Shown: positions 26,523 to 35,586 of the stretch, in pieces
How the letters are laid out: each line of letters begins with the position of its first letter
Numbering within the stretch: position 1 is the first letter of the stretch
Assembly: GCA_021299875.1 (NCBI GenBank)
Contig: JAJTEW010000008.1
Coordinates: 62,001 to 126,000, forward strand
Direction: 5' to 3'
DNA from: Comamonadaceae bacterium
GTDB taxonomy: Bacteria; Pseudomonadota; Gammaproteobacteria; Burkholderiales; Burkholderiaceae_C
Length of the DNA stretch: 64,000 nucleotides
Translations under genes and position numbers: made by a program
Notes under the pieces: generated by a model
What the model was told of the DNA's origin: nothing
Databases searched by the model: none
What the model saw: only the letters and a program-made list of their open reading frames with translations

Positions 26523-27080
26523 ATGAAATTCATCCTCGACTTTTTCCCGATCCTGCTGTTTTTTGGGGCCTACAAAATGGCCGATATCTACACCGCCACA
26601 GCGGTGCTGATGGGGGCCACCGTGGTGCAAACGGCCATCCTGTACAAAATCGATGGCAAGCTTCAGACCCTGCACAAGATCACGCTGGTTTTGGTGCTGG
26701 GTTTTGGCGCCCTGACCCTGAGCCTGCACGACGAACGCTTCATCAAGTGGAAACCCACTTTGCTTTACACAGGTCTGGCCATTGCCTTGGCTGTGGCCCA
26801 CTGGTGGATGAAAAAGAACTTTTTACACCTGCTTTTGGGCCAGCAATTGCAACTGCCCCATGCGGTGTGGCACCGATTGAACCTGTCTTGGATGGTTTAC
26901 TGTCTTTTCATGGCCACCATCAATGCCTATGTGGCCCACTATTTCAGCACCGAAGACTGGGTCAATTTCAAACTCTGGGGTTATGTTTTCCCCTTGATGT
27001 TCATCTTGGCTCAAGGTCTTTATATTTCCAGGTACCTGCCCAAAGACGACGACGCCAGCCGAAACCCTGATCAAGAATGA
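26523..27080 (+). CDS. yciB: Inner membrane-spanning protein YciB (septation protein A)
   Basis: A 185-residue integral membrane protein with about five hydrophobic segments. The first segment, [28 protein letters not shown], is the YciB/IspZ signature, and later segments include WFSTEDW-like loop sequence [15 protein letters not shown]. Family members affect envelope integrity and septation in enterobacteria and Shigella; the molecular activity is unknown. It begins 43 bases after msrB and overlaps the bolA-family start by ATGA, an arrangement (yciB-bolA-parvulin) common in betaproteobacteria. Confidence 0.93.
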   Translation: MKFILDFFPILLFFGAYKMADIYTATAVLMGATVVQTAILYKIDGKLQTLHKITLVLVLGFGALTLSLHDERFIKWKPTLLYTGLAIALAVAHWWMKKNFLHLLLGQQLQLPHAVWHRLNLSWMVYCLFMATINAYVAHYFSTEDWVNFKLWGYVFPLMFILAQGLYISRYLPKDDDASRNPDQE

Positions 27081-27349
27081 ACACCATCACCCTTCCCCTG
27101 AGTCAACAAATCCATGCGCGCTTGATGGAGCGCCTGCAACCGACCGAGTTGCGCGTCATGGACGAGAGTGCCCAACACGCCGGCCATGTGGGTGCCAACG
27201 ACAGTGGCCAGGGTACGCACATGCGGGTGTGCATTGCCTCACCTTTGTTTGCATCCCTCAGCCGAGTTCAGCGCCACCGCCTTGTGTATGATGCGCTGCA
27301 TGATTTCATTGACCAGGGGCTGCACGCTTTGGCCATTGAACTGATCTGA
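27077..27349 (+). CDS. BolA family protein
   Basis: A 90-residue BolA/IbaG-type protein. The class II KH-like fold is shown by [26 protein letters not shown] and the C-terminal helix signature [16 protein letters not shown], whose His is a conserved iron-sulfur ligand position. BolA proteins partner with monothiol glutaredoxins in Fe-S trafficking and affect cell shape and stress responses. It overlaps the yciB stop by ATGA and is followed immediately by a terminator-like hairpin. Confidence 0.92.
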   Translation: MNTITLPLSQQIHARLMERLQPTELRVMDESAQHAGHVGANDSGQGTHMRVCIASPLFASLSRVQRHRLVYDALHDFIDQGLHALAIELI

Positions 27350-27353
27350 ATGA

Positions 27354-27386
27354 GGGCGGTCACTCGACGTGGCGGCCCCTTTTTTT
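27354..27386 (+). terminator. Rho-independent terminator after the bolA-family gene
   Basis: GGGCGGTCAC (27354-27363) pairs with GTGGCGGCCC (27369-27378) with one mismatch and one G-T pair, has loop TCGAC and is followed by CT7 to 27386. It separates the selO-to-bolA operon from the parvulin gene. Confidence 0.75.
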
Positions 27387-27440
27387 GAATCTTTTTGTCA
27401 TTTAACCTGCTTTCGATATTCTGTATTTGAGGAAAAAACC

Positions 27441-28214
27441 ATGAAAAAGCAATTGTTCAGCGCCGCTTTGGTGGCCCTGCTCGCGGCCCCTGTTCTGGCG
27501 CAAAATCTGGCCGTGGTCAATGGCAAGCCTGTTCCATCTTCACGCATCAAAGCCTTGCAACAGCAAGTTGAAGCCTCTGGCCGACCCATCACCCCCGAAA
27601 TCATGGCTCAAATCAAGGAAGAGTTGATTGCCCGTGAAGTCTTCATGCAAGAAGCCCGAAAGCGTGGCCTCGACGCCTCTGACGACTTCAAAGTCCAGTT
27701 GGAGTTGGCCCGCCAGACGATCCTGATCCGTCAGCTTTTTGCAGACTTTCAAAAGAAAAACCCCGTCACAGATGCCGACATCAAGGCCGAATACGACAAA
27801 TTCGCAGCGGCCAATGCCGGCAAGGAATACCGCGCCCGTCACATCTTGGTTGAAAAAGAGGACGAGGCCAAAGCTTTGATCGCCGACATCAAAAAAGGGG
27901 CCAAATTTGAAGACTTGGCCAAAAAAGCTTCCAAAGACCCAGGTTCTGGTGCCAACGGTGGCGACTTGGATTGGGCAGCTGCCGGCAGTTATGTGGCCGA
28001 ATTTTCAGAGGCGATGGTGAAATTGGCCAAAGGCCAGATGACCGAGACACCGGTCAAGAGCCAGTTTGGGTTTCACATCATCCGCGTGGACGATGTGCGC
28101 GAAGCCGAACTGCCCAAATTGAACGACGTCAAACCCCAGATTGCCCAACAATTGCAGCAGCAAAAGCTCAGCAGCTTCCAAGAAGGTCTGCGCTCCAAAG
28201 CCAAGATCCAGTGA
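27441..28214 (+). CDS. Periplasmic parvulin-type peptidylprolyl isomerase
   Basis: A 257-residue exported PPIase from ATG 27441, preceded by GAGGAAAA. The signal is MKKQLFSAALVALLAAPVLA, cleaved before QNLAV. An N-terminal SurA-like chaperone helix region (VNGKPVPSSRIKALQQQV to about 120) leads into one rotamase domain (about 128-218: ARHILVEKEDEAKAL, GGDLDWAAAG, TPVKSQFGFHIIRVDD). This matches the PrsA/PpiD-like parvulins that help fold outer-membrane or periplasmic proteins. It lies between two terminators and is therefore probably monocistronic. Confidence 0.93.
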   Translation: MKKQLFSAALVALLAAPVLAQNLAVVNGKPVPSSRIKALQQQVEASGRPITPEIMAQIKEELIAREVFMQEARKRGLDASDDFKVQLELARQTILIRQLFADFQKKNPVTDADIKAEYDKFAAANAGKEYRARHILVEKEDEAKALIADIKKGAKFEDLAKKASKDPGSGANGGDLDWAAAGSYVAEFSEAMVKLAKGQMTETPVKSQFGFHIIRVDDVREAELPKLNDVKPQIAQQLQQQKLSSFQEGLRSKAKIQ

Positions 28215-28233
28215 TCTGGTCTTTGCGCCCCTG

Positions 28234-28259
28234 AAAAACGCGACTTCGGTCGCGTTTTT
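28234..28259 (+). terminator. Rho-independent terminator after the parvulin gene
   Basis: Perfect 11-bp stem AAAAACGCGAC (28234-28244), UUCG tetraloop (28245-28248), and GTCGCGTTTTT (28249-28259). The tetraloop makes it very stable, and the A-tract makes it active in both directions. Confidence 0.93.
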
Positions 28260-28380
28260 GTATTCTGGGGTTCTGGGGTCAAAAGGCATGGGCGCGGGCT
28301 GGCGCGATGTGGCAAAGCGAAGCGCCTCTGAGCCCCGGCCAGGCCCGCCACTTCAGCGCTCCCCAACTCGATACCAGCAA

Positions 28381-28397
28381 GCTGGGATAATCCCAGC
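28381..28397 (+). promoter_or_regulatory. Perfect palindrome holding an extended -10 promoter at the rlhA start
   Basis: GCTGGGATAATCCCAGC is a perfect inverted repeat with 8-base arms around one A. It contains TGGGATAAT (28383-28391), an extended -10 (TGn plus GATAAT). Only 8 bases separate the hexamer from ATG 28400, so the predicted transcript start is at or next to the start codon and the mRNA may be leaderless. The palindrome could equally be a repressor operator. Confidence 0.55.
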
Positions 28398-28399
28398 CC

Positions 28400-30370
28400 A
28401 TGCAGCCCCACCACCTCGAACTCCTCGCCCCCGCCCGCACCTACGACATCGGCATCGAAGCCATCAACCATGGTGCCGATGCGGTCTACATTGGCGGCCC
28501 GTCTTTTGGGGCGCGCTCCTCGGCGGACAACTCGGTGCAAGACATCGCCAAGCTGGTGCAATACGCGCACCGCTTTCACAGCCGCATTTTTGTCACGCTC
28601 AACACCATTTTGCGGGATGACGAGCTTGAAGGGGCGCGCCAACTGGCCTGGCAACTCTACGACGCAGGCGTGGACGCGTTGATCATCCAAGACATGGGGC
28701 TGCTGCAGATCGACATGCCGCCCATTCAGTTGCATGCCAGCACCCAGACCGACATCAGAACGCCAGAAAAAGCCCAATTTTTGCAAGCCGCAGGGCTCAG
28801 CCAAATCGTTTTGGCCCGCGAGCTCACGCTGCCCCAGATCAGCGCGATCCGTGACGTGATCGACACCGAGCGCACCGTGATTGAATTTTTTGTGCACGGC
28901 GCTTTGTGCGTGGCCTACAGCGGCCAGTGTTTCATCAGCCATGCCCACACCGGTCGCAGCGCCAATCGGGGTGACTGCTCGCAGGCTTGCAGACTCCCTT
29001 ACGAAGTCAAAGACGCGCAAGGCCGCATCGTGGCGCACGACAAGCATGTGCTGAGCATGAAGGACAACAACCAGAGCGAGAACCTGCGCGCGCTGGTCGA
29101 TGCGGGTATCCGCAGCTTCAAGATCGAAGGCCGCTACAAAGACATGGCCTATGTGAAGAACATCACGGCCCATTACCGCAAGCTGATGGACGAGGTATTG
29201 GCCGAGCGGCCCGAGCTGGCTGCCGCCTCGCACGGCCGCAGCACCTTCAGTTTCGAGCCCGATCCGAACCAGAACTTCAACCGCGAGTTCACCGACTACT
29301 TTGTGCAGGGCCGCAAAGAAGACATTGGCGCTTTCGACACCCCAAAAAACCCTGGACAGCCGATAGGCTGGGTCAGCAAGCTCACCCCCGAGCACGTCGA
29401 AATCACCACCGACGACCTGGCCACCGAGTTGCACAACGGTGATGGGCTTTGCTATTACGACCTGCAAAAAGAGCTGGTGGGCTTGCAGATCAACCGCGCC
29501 GAGGCGGCAAAAGCCAAGGGGGTGTGGAAGCTTTTCCCTAAAGACCCGATGGCCGGCTTCAAGGACTTGCGCCAAGGCGTGCAGGTCAACCGCAACCGCG
29601 ACATGAGTTGGGTGCGCACGCTCGACAAAAAATCGGCCGAACGCCGCATGGGCGTGTGGATGCAACTGGCCGAGACCCCAAGCGGTCTGCAGCTCACCCT
29701 GACCGATGAAGCGGGTCACACTGGCACAGCCGAGCTGGCCATCGTCTGGCAAGCCCCTAAAGACGCTGCCCAAGCCGAGGACAAACTGAAAACCGCCTTG
29801 AGCAAACTGGGCGATACCCTGTTTGAGCCGCTGGATGTTCAAGTCCCGCTGCCTCGACCCTGGTTTGTGCCGCCCTCACAGCTCAACGCTTTGCGCCGAG
29901 AGGCCTTGCAGGCGCTGGAAACTGCGCGCGCGCAGGGTTTGCATCGTTTGCCGCGTGCCGTGCCGTTGGATCCCCCTGTGGCTTACCCCGAAGACACCCT
30001 CACCTATTTGGCCAATGTGTTCAACCAAAAAGCGCGTGACTTTTATGCCAAACACGGCGTCAAAGTCATCGATGCGGCCTATGAAAGCCAGGAAGAGTTG
30101 GGTGAAGTCAGCCTGATGATCACCAAACACTGCGTGCGCTTTAGCCTGAGTCTGTGCCCCAAGCAAGCCAAAGGCGTGACCGGCGTGCAGGGCACAGTGA
30201 AAGCCGAGCCCATGCAGCTGATCAATGGCAAGGAAAAACTGACCCTGCGCTTTGACTGCAAACCCTGCGAAATGCATGTGGTGGGCAAGATCAAGAAGTC
30301 GGTGTTGAATGCCGTGCCCGAAAGCCCCGTTCAGTTCTACACATCGCGGCCCGTGGTGGGGCTGCACTGA
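28400..30370 (+). CDS. rlhA: Peptidase U32 family protein, RlhA (23S rRNA C2501 hydroxylase) type
   Basis: A 656-residue protein closely matching the layout of E. coli RlhA/YdcP (653 residues). RlhA makes 5-hydroxycytidine at position 2501 of 23S rRNA in a prephenate-linked reaction. Shared segments are the N-terminal ADAVYIGGPSFGAR, GALCVAYSGQC, HTGRSANRGDCSQACRLPY with the cysteine cluster expected for an Fe-S site, SFKIEGRYKDMAYVKN, and the C-terminal DUF3656-type domain ending RFDCKPCEMHVVGKIK. The full length with DUF3656 argues for RlhA rather than the shorter TrhP/UbiU paralogues. It has no Shine-Dalgarno; an extended -10 lies directly before the ATG. Confidence 0.92.
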   Translation: MQPHHLELLAPARTYDIGIEAINHGADAVYIGGPSFGARSSADNSVQDIAKLVQYAHRFHSRIFVTLNTILRDDELEGARQLAWQLYDAGVDALIIQDMGLLQIDMPPIQLHASTQTDIRTPEKAQFLQAAGLSQIVLARELTLPQISAIRDVIDTERTVIEFFVHGALCVAYSGQCFISHAHTGRSANRGDCSQACRLPYEVKDAQGRIVAHDKHVLSMKDNNQSENLRALVDAGIRSFKIEGRYKDMAYVKNITAHYRKLMDEVLAERPELAAASHGRSTFSFEPDPNQNFNREFTDYFVQGRKEDIGAFDTPKNPGQPIGWVSKLTPEHVEITTDDLATELHNGDGLCYYDLQKELVGLQINRAEAAKAKGVWKLFPKDPMAGFKDLRQGVQVNRNRDMSWVRTLDKKSAERRMGVWMQLAETPSGLQLTLTDEAGHTGTAELAIVWQAPKDAAQAEDKLKTALSKLGDTLFEPLDVQVPLPRPWFVPPSQLNALRREALQALETARAQGLHRLPRAVPLDPPVAYPEDTLTYLANVFNQKARDFYAKHGVKVIDAAYESQEELGEVSLMITKHCVRFSLSLCPKQAKGVTGVQGTVKAEPMQLINGKEKLTLRFDCKPCEMHVVGKIKKSVLNAVPESPVQFYTSRPVVGLH

Positions 30371-30381
30371 TTCAGCTGGGA

Positions 30382-30765
30382 TCAATCCAGCCAAGTCCAA
30401 GAGCGCAGTTGGTAAACCCCATCGGGCTGTCGCCACACGACGGCTTTGGCGTGCCGCTTGGTTTCGTCCAGCGTCACTTGCAGCGCCAGTTCAAACTGCA
30501 GGCCTGCCACCACTTGCTGGCGGGCTTGGGTCACATCTTTGTACAGCACCCGCTGCTTGTTTTGGACCGCAAAGGTCTGCACCGCAAAACGCGCTGCTTC
30601 TTGGACATCGGGGCTGAACGCGTCGGAGGGCACCCAACCGCCTGGAACAGCGGGGCTGGCGGTATCGGCAAGCGTGGGTTTTGTGATCGATGAGTTTGCA
30701 GGCCCATCGGGACTGCAGGCACTCATTAAAACCGTTGCCACGAGGCACAAGGCATAGCGCTTCAC
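30382..30765 (-). CDS. Cystatin-like lipoprotein
   Basis: A 127-residue predicted lipoprotein. The signal MKRYALCLVATVLMSAC has a lipobox with Cys17. The mature part reads like a type-1 cystatin or phytocystatin. A conserved glycine stretch PGGWVPSD is followed by the helix VQEAARFAVQTFAVQN, then QQVVAG (Q84-G88, the QxVxG inhibitory loop), strand LQFELALQVTLD, and AVVWRQPDGVYQLRSWTW. Eukaryotic cystatins inhibit papain-like cysteine proteases by this loop; bacterial examples are sparse and little studied. It lies 15 bases after the helicase stop and is convergent with rlhA (11-base gap). Function as a protease inhibitor is inference from motif and order. Confidence 0.75.
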   Translation of the reverse strand: MKRYALCLVATVLMSACSPDGPANSSITKPTLADTASPAVPGGWVPSDAFSPDVQEAARFAVQTFAVQNKQRVLYKDVTQARQQVVAGLQFELALQVTLDETKRHAKAVVWRQPDGVYQLRSWTWLD

Positions 30766-30780
30766 CCCTCAGCCCCTTGA

Positions 30781-33700
30781 TCAGCCCAAGGGCTTGAAGA
30801 GTTCATTCAGATCCGACTCGCCAAAAAGCGGTTCTTTGCGCTGCACTGAGCCCGAATACATGTCTTGCGCCAGCTGGGCTTTGCGCTCTTGCAGGGCCAA
30901 CATGCGCTCCTCAATCGTACCCTGGGCCACCAGCTTGAGCACCCACACGCTTTGCGTTTGCCCGATGCGATGGGCTCGGTCGGTGGCTTGGTTTTCCACG
31001 GCAGGGTTCCACCACGGGTCGTAATGGATCACTGTGTCGGCCTGTGGCAAGTTCAAGCCCACGCCCCCGGCTTTGAGGCTGATGAGAAACAGGGGCACCT
31101 GCCCGCTGGTGAACTGTTCAATGATGGCATCTCGGCTTTTGCTTTGGCCCGTGAGCTTGACCCAGGGGATGCCCAGACGCGGCAGCTCTTGTTCAATCAA
31201 GCTGAGCATTTGGGTGAACTGCGAAAACAGCAAAATCTTGCGGCCTTCGGCCACCATCTCAGGCAGCATGTCCAGCAGTTGCTCCAACTTGGCCGATGAC
31301 TTGACCTGGCTGGCCGAGCCCAATTTGAGCAAGCGCGGGTCGCAACAGACTTGGCGCAGCTTGAGCAGCGCGTCCAGGATGGTGATTTGAGATTTGGCCA
31401 ACCCCTGCGCATTCAGGGCATCGCGCACGGTTTTTTCCATGCCCAAACGGATGGTTTCATACAAGTCCGCCTGTTGACCTTGCAAAGGCACAGGCATGAG
31501 GGTCTCGACCTTGGGCGGCAGCTCGCTGGCCACCACGTCCTTGGTTCGTCGCAGCATGAAGGGCGTGATGCGCTTGCGCAGCTGGTCCATTTTTTCGCTG
31601 TGGCCTTGGCGCTCAATCGGGTTGCGAAACAACTCGGCAAAGCGCTTTTGGCTGCCCAAAAAGCCGGGCATCAAAAAGTGAAAGAGGCTCCACAGTTCGC
31701 CCAAATGGTTTTCCATGGGCGTGCCCGACAAGCAAAGTCGGTGCGCAGCGGGAATATCGCCCACGGTTTGCGCGGCATGGGTGTTGGCGTTCTTGATGTT
31801 TTGCGCCTCGTCCAGCACCAGCATGTGCCAGTCGGTGGCCAGCCACAACTCGCGGTCGCGGTGCAGCAAGGAGTAAGGCGTGAACACGATGTCAAAACCA
31901 CTCAGTTCTTGTGCAGCGCCATGCCGCGTCAGGCCGTGGTGGATGTGGGTGACCAAACTCGGGCAAAAGCGGGCCGCTTCGCGTTGCCAATTGCCCAACA
32001 AACTCACCGGAGCCACGATGAGGGCGGGCTGAGTGAGGCGACCGGCCTCTTTTTCGGTCAGGATGTGCGCCAAGGTCTGCAAGGTTTTGCCCAGGCCCAT
32101 GTCGTCGGCCAGGATGCCAGCCAGCTGGTGTGTGCGCAAAAACTGCAACCAGTTCAGGCCCTGTTGCTGGTAAGGCCGCAATGTGGCGAGCAAGCTGGCG
32201 GGCACTGGCACCTCGGGCAAGCGCTCGTGGCCACGCATTTGCTGCACCAGCTTCATCAGGCTTTGGGCACCCGCCCAAACCACACCCTCACCCAAAGTGG
32301 CGGCAGTGCGCAGGGCTTCGAGGCGCGACAGACGCAGTTCGTCGCCGCTCCAGTCGCGTCCGCGCTCAGAGACCAACTCCATGAGCGTGGCCAGCCAAGG
32401 TTCTATTTTTTCTGTGGGCAGCTTGACAAAGCCTTCGCCCTGCAAATCAGGCAGGTAAAGGTACGGGGGCAAGGCGGCCTTTTCACCCTCGGCCGTCGCG
32501 CTGCTGATTTGCGCGAGCGTAGTCAAAATGGTGGGCACCCAGGGCAGGATATTCACCCGTTTGCCGTCGATCTCCATGCCCAGCGACAAGTCAAACCAGG
32601 GTGAGGTTTCTGGCGCCTCTGCGTCGCCCGATAAGTCGATGTGCACCTCATCGGCTTGGCGTAACCATGGGGTGGCGCCCGAGATGAAATTCACATCCAG
32701 GTCCATTTGGCGCAGCGGTACAAAGTCGTTTTCGAGCCATTCCAGCCAGCGCTGCTGTGACTGCTCGGGCGGCAAACGCAGCATGTTGGCATCAAAATTG
32801 ACCAGCCCCAAAGCAGCGACGGTATCCCACGCTTGGCGCTCTCTGGGCAGGTCGCGCAGCAACATGCGCGCTTGTGGGCCCTGCCCCACCATGACGCGGT
32901 GTTGTGTGCCTGGCCAAAAGCCGCGGTGGCCGTCGTAGTCAAATGTCAATTCGGCCAAAAACAGCCCCTGCAAGCCTCGGTCTGCAGGGTGCACGGGCGC
33001 AATGTCAAGGACGGCACGGGGCTTGACGTTGCGAATTTCGGGCATCTTCTGGATCACGGGCGGCAAAGGCACGGGTCCCAAACGCTCCAGCAACTGGTTT
33101 TGATACTTGAACGCCACACTTTCTGGCAACACGGGCGAGTTGGATAAAACTTGCAGCTCGCTCGCGCTCAGGCCCTGCGTGTCCAGCGGGCCACAAAGGC
33201 CTTGCACCGTGTCCATGAAAAAAGGGGGCTGGTTCAAACCGTACACCACGCCTGGGCGCAGCGGCTGCATGCGCAACTGCCAGCCATCGGGCAAATGGTC
33301 TTGGCCTTTGACTTCGTGCCATGAGCCCACCAAAGTTTCGGGTGTGTCTTGCCAACGCAAAGCGATGCCATCGTCCGACACCAGACGACCGGTTTGGCTG
33401 CACAGCTTCAACAGCAACTGTCCGGGCATGCCGTGCAGTTTGACCTCGCTTTGAAAACCGTAGGAGCTGAAACTGCTGGCGGCCGGACAAGCCTTCAACA
33501 AGTCAAAAATATCGCGATCCAAAGGGCTGCTGGTTTGCCAGATCGCGTCCTGTGGAGACGGTTCGCTGCTCAGTTTTTTGGCTTTGCCCCACTCACCATT
33601 GCGTTTTTGGGCGGCCCGTTTCACAGCCAGATGAAACACGGGCTTGTAAGCGGTTGGCGCCACCGACAAACTGTAGACAAACTGGTCGTGCGTGCCCCCA

Positions 33701-34179
33701 GGCAAGGTGTAAGCGGCTGGCCCATTGGCATTTTCCAAACGGGTCAACCAGTCACGCACTTGGTATTCGGCGTGGCTCAAGGCACGCTCCTTTTCCATTT
33801 GAGAACGGCGCTCCACCATCTCTGGCGAAGGACCATCGGGTCCCCATTCATGGAGCAGGGCCAAACCTTGCATCGAGGCCAAAATTCCCAAGGCTGCGCC
33901 GTGCTTGCAATAGCGCCCCACCAGGCAGGTGCAGCCACTGCGCCACTCACTCAGGTTACCGCCCGCGCTCACACGCAGCTCGGCATTCACCGAATAGGGC
34001 TGCACATCGTTGCCCTGCACCTGACCCTGCAATCGCCAGCCTTCGCCGTCTGGCGTCAACTGCGAAGACAAGACCTTGTCTTGCAAGTACAAAGTGGTGC
34101 CCCGAGACCACGCGCCCTGGTCAAAATAAAAAGCCAGTTGCGAAGGAGGGAACCACTGCCGTGGCGTGTCGGACTTCAT
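30781..34179 (-). CDS. SNF2-family DEAD/DEAH helicase with SWIM zinc finger
   Basis: A 1132-residue protein. The N-terminal SWIM motif [11 protein letters not shown] (C83, C85, C91, H93) is a CxCx(n)CxH zinc site for nucleic-acid or protein binding. A long middle region (about 100-660) resembles the bacterial SNF2 N-domain. The ATPase has Walker [12 protein letters not shown] (about 690), DEAQNIKN (about 788), [14 protein letters not shown], then the C-terminal helicase lobe FSQFTQML and [24 protein letters not shown] (about 1055-1078). It belongs to the RapA/HepA-like group of nucleic-acid remodelling translocases. It begins 12 bases after purL and precedes the cystatin-like gene, probably all in one transcript. 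Its cellular target is unknown. Confidence 0.92.
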   Translation of the reverse strand: MKSDTPRQWFPPSQLAFYFDQGAWSRGTTLYLQDKVLSSQLTPDGEGWRLQGQVQGNDVQPYSVNAELRVSAGGNLSEWRSGCTCLVGRYCKHGAALGILASMQGLALLHEWGPDGPSPEMVERRSQMEKERALSHAEYQVRDWLTRLENANGPAAYTLPGGTHDQFVYSLSVAPTAYKPVFHLAVKRAAQKRNGEWGKAKKLSSEPSPQDAIWQTSSPLDRDIFDLLKACPAASSFSSYGFQSEVKLHGMPGQLLLKLCSQTGRLVSDDGIALRWQDTPETLVGSWHEVKGQDHLPDGWQLRMQPLRPGVVYGLNQPPFFMDTVQGLCGPLDTQGLSASELQVLSNSPVLPESVAFKYQNQLLERLGPVPLPPVIQKMPEIRNVKPRAVLDIAPVHPADRGLQGLFLAELTFDYDGHRGFWPGTQHRVMVGQGPQARMLLRDLPRERQAWDTVAALGLVNFDANMLRLPPEQSQQRWLEWLENDFVPLRQMDLDVNFISGATPWLRQADEVHIDLSGDAEAPETSPWFDLSLGMEIDGKRVNILPWVPTILTTLAQISSATAEGEKAALPPYLYLPDLQGEGFVKLPTEKIEPWLATLMELVSERGRDWSGDELRLSRLEALRTAATLGEGVVWAGAQSLMKLVQQMRGHERLPEVPVPASLLATLRPYQQQGLNWLQFLRTHQLAGILADDMGLGKTLQTLAHILTEKEAGRLTQPALIVAPVSLLGNWQREAARFCPSLVTHIHHGLTRHGAAQELSGFDIVFTPYSLLHRDRELWLATDWHMLVLDEAQNIKNANTHAAQTVGDIPAAHRLCLSGTPMENHLGELWSLFHFLMPGFLGSQKRFAELFRNPIERQGHSEKMDQLRKRITPFMLRRTKDVVASELPPKVETLMPVPLQGQQADLYETIRLGMEKTVRDALNAQGLAKSQITILDALLKLRQVCCDPRLLKLGSASQVKSSAKLEQLLDMLPEMVAEGRKILLFSQFTQMLSLIEQELPRLGIPWVKLTGQSKSRDAIIEQFTSGQVPLFLISLKAGGVGLNLPQADTVIHYDPWWNPAVENQATDRAHRIGQTQSVWVLKLVAQGTIEERMLALQERKAQLAQDMYSGSVQRKEPLFGESDLNELFKPLG

Positions 34180-34191
34180 GGCGTCAAACGC

Positions 34192-35586
34192 TCAGCCCAC
34201 CCACTTGCGGGCGTTTTGCCACACCCGCAGCCAGGGGCTGGTGTCGGCCACATGGGCGCTTGTCCAGCTCATCTGCACATTGCGGAACACGCGCTCGGGG
34301 TGCGGCATCATGGCCGTGAAGCGCCCGTCGGCCGTGGTCACGGCCGTCAGGCCCCCTGCGCTGCCGTTGGGGTTGAAGGGGTACTGCTCGGTGGCTTGGC
34401 CAAAATTGTCCACAAAACGCATCGCGCCAATGGCCCGCGCCGCATGGCCCCGGTGCTTGAAGTTGGCAAAGCCCTCGCCGTGCGCCACGGCAATCGGCAA
34501 GCGGCTGCCCGCCATGCCTTGCAAAAACAAGCTGGGCGATTCCAGCACTTCGACCATGGACAAGCGGGCTTCAAAACGCTCGCTTTGGTTGGTGGTGAAA
34601 CGTGGCCAATCTTGCGCGCCGGGGATGATGTCGGCCAGTTCGGCAAACATCTGGCAGCCGTTGCACACACCCAGACCCAAGGTGTCTGTCCGACCAAAGA
34701 AGGCTTTGAACTGATCTGCCAAGGCCGGGTTGAAGGTGATGCTGCGCGCCCAGCCGATGCCTGCACCGAGCGTGTCGCCGTAGCTGAAACCGCCGCAAGC
34801 CACCAGGCCCTGGAAGTCGGCCAAGTTGGCGCGACCCGATTGCAAGTCGGTCATGTGCACGTCGTGCGACTCGAAGCCCGCTTTGTGGAAGGCATAGGCC
34901 ATTTCCACATGCGAGTTGACGCCCTGCTCGCGCAGCACGGCCACTTTGGGGCGCGACAAATTGAGGAAAGGCGCGGCTACGTTTTCAGCCGGGTCAAAGC
35001 TCAGCGCCACATGCATGCCGGGGTCATCGGCGCGGCCAGCGGCAGCGTGCTCGGCATCGGCGCAAGCGGGGTTGTCGCGCTGCTGGCAAATCTTCCAGCT
35101 CACGCTGTCCCAGACCTGGTGCAAGTCTGGCAGCTTGGCTGCAAATATCTCTTGGGTGTCGCGCCAGATGCTCAGTTCGCCCACGCCTTTTTGGATGGTG
35201 GATTGCACGGGTCGGGTTTTGCCAATGACGTGTGTGTGCTTGGACAAGCCATGCTCGCGCAGAGTTTGCAGCACCTCATTGCGCTGGGCGGTGCGAACTT
35301 GCAGCACCACACCCAGTTCCTCGTTGAACAGGGCTTTGAGGGTGAGCTCTTCGCGACGGGCACTGACTTGAACGCCCCAGTTTTTGGCGTCGCCATGGTC
35401 GGCGCGGCTGTCGGTGATGCCGTCGCCTTCGGTGACCAGCATGTCCACATTGAGCGCCACGCCCACATGGCCTGCAAAAGCCATCTCGGCCACAGCAGAC
35501 AGCAAGCCGCCATCGCTGCGGTCGTGGTAAGCCAAGATCTGATCCTTGGCGCGCAAAGCGTTCACGGCATGGACCAAGCTGACCAA
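34192..35586 (-). CDS. purL: purL 3' segment: end of synthetase region and glutaminase domain
   Basis: This frame (first available initiator TTG at 35586, 464 residues) carries [21 protein letters not shown], the second FGAM synthetase catalytic half, and the class I glutamine amidotransferase domain. That domain has [20 protein letters not shown], the nucleophile in GVCNGCQMF and the catalytic His-Glu in MMPHPERVF. It ends ARKWVG, 12 bases before the helicase gene. All catalytic residues are intact, so no decay is visible beyond the single frameshift. No ribosome site precedes the TTG, so independent translation is unlikely. Confidence 0.8.
   Translation of the reverse strand: MVSLVHAVNALRAKDQILAYHDRSDGGLLSAVAEMAFAGHVGVALNVDMLVTEGDGITDSRADHGDAKNWGVQVSARREELTLKALFNEELGVVLQVRTAQRNEVLQTLREHGLSKHTHVIGKTRPVQSTIQKGVGELSIWRDTQEIFAAKLPDLHQVWDSVSWKICQQRDNPACADAEHAAAGRADDPGMHVALSFDPAENVAAPFLNLSRPKVAVLREQGVNSHVEMAYAFHKAGFESHDVHMTDLQSGRANLADFQGLVACGGFSYGDTLGAGIGWARSITFNPALADQFKAFFGRTDTLGLGVCNGCQMFAELADIIPGAQDWPRFTTNQSERFEARLSMVEVLESPSLFLQGMAGSRLPIAVAHGEGFANFKHRGHAARAIGAMRFVDNFGQATEQYPFNPNGSAGGLTAVTTADGRFTAMMPHPERVFRNVQMSWTSAHVADTSPWLRVWQNARKWVG

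Noticed and set aside
28073..29842. A 589-codon minus-strand open frame
   Set aside because: It is antisense to the parvulin end and rlhA, and it crosses a perfect terminator. No domain is visible.
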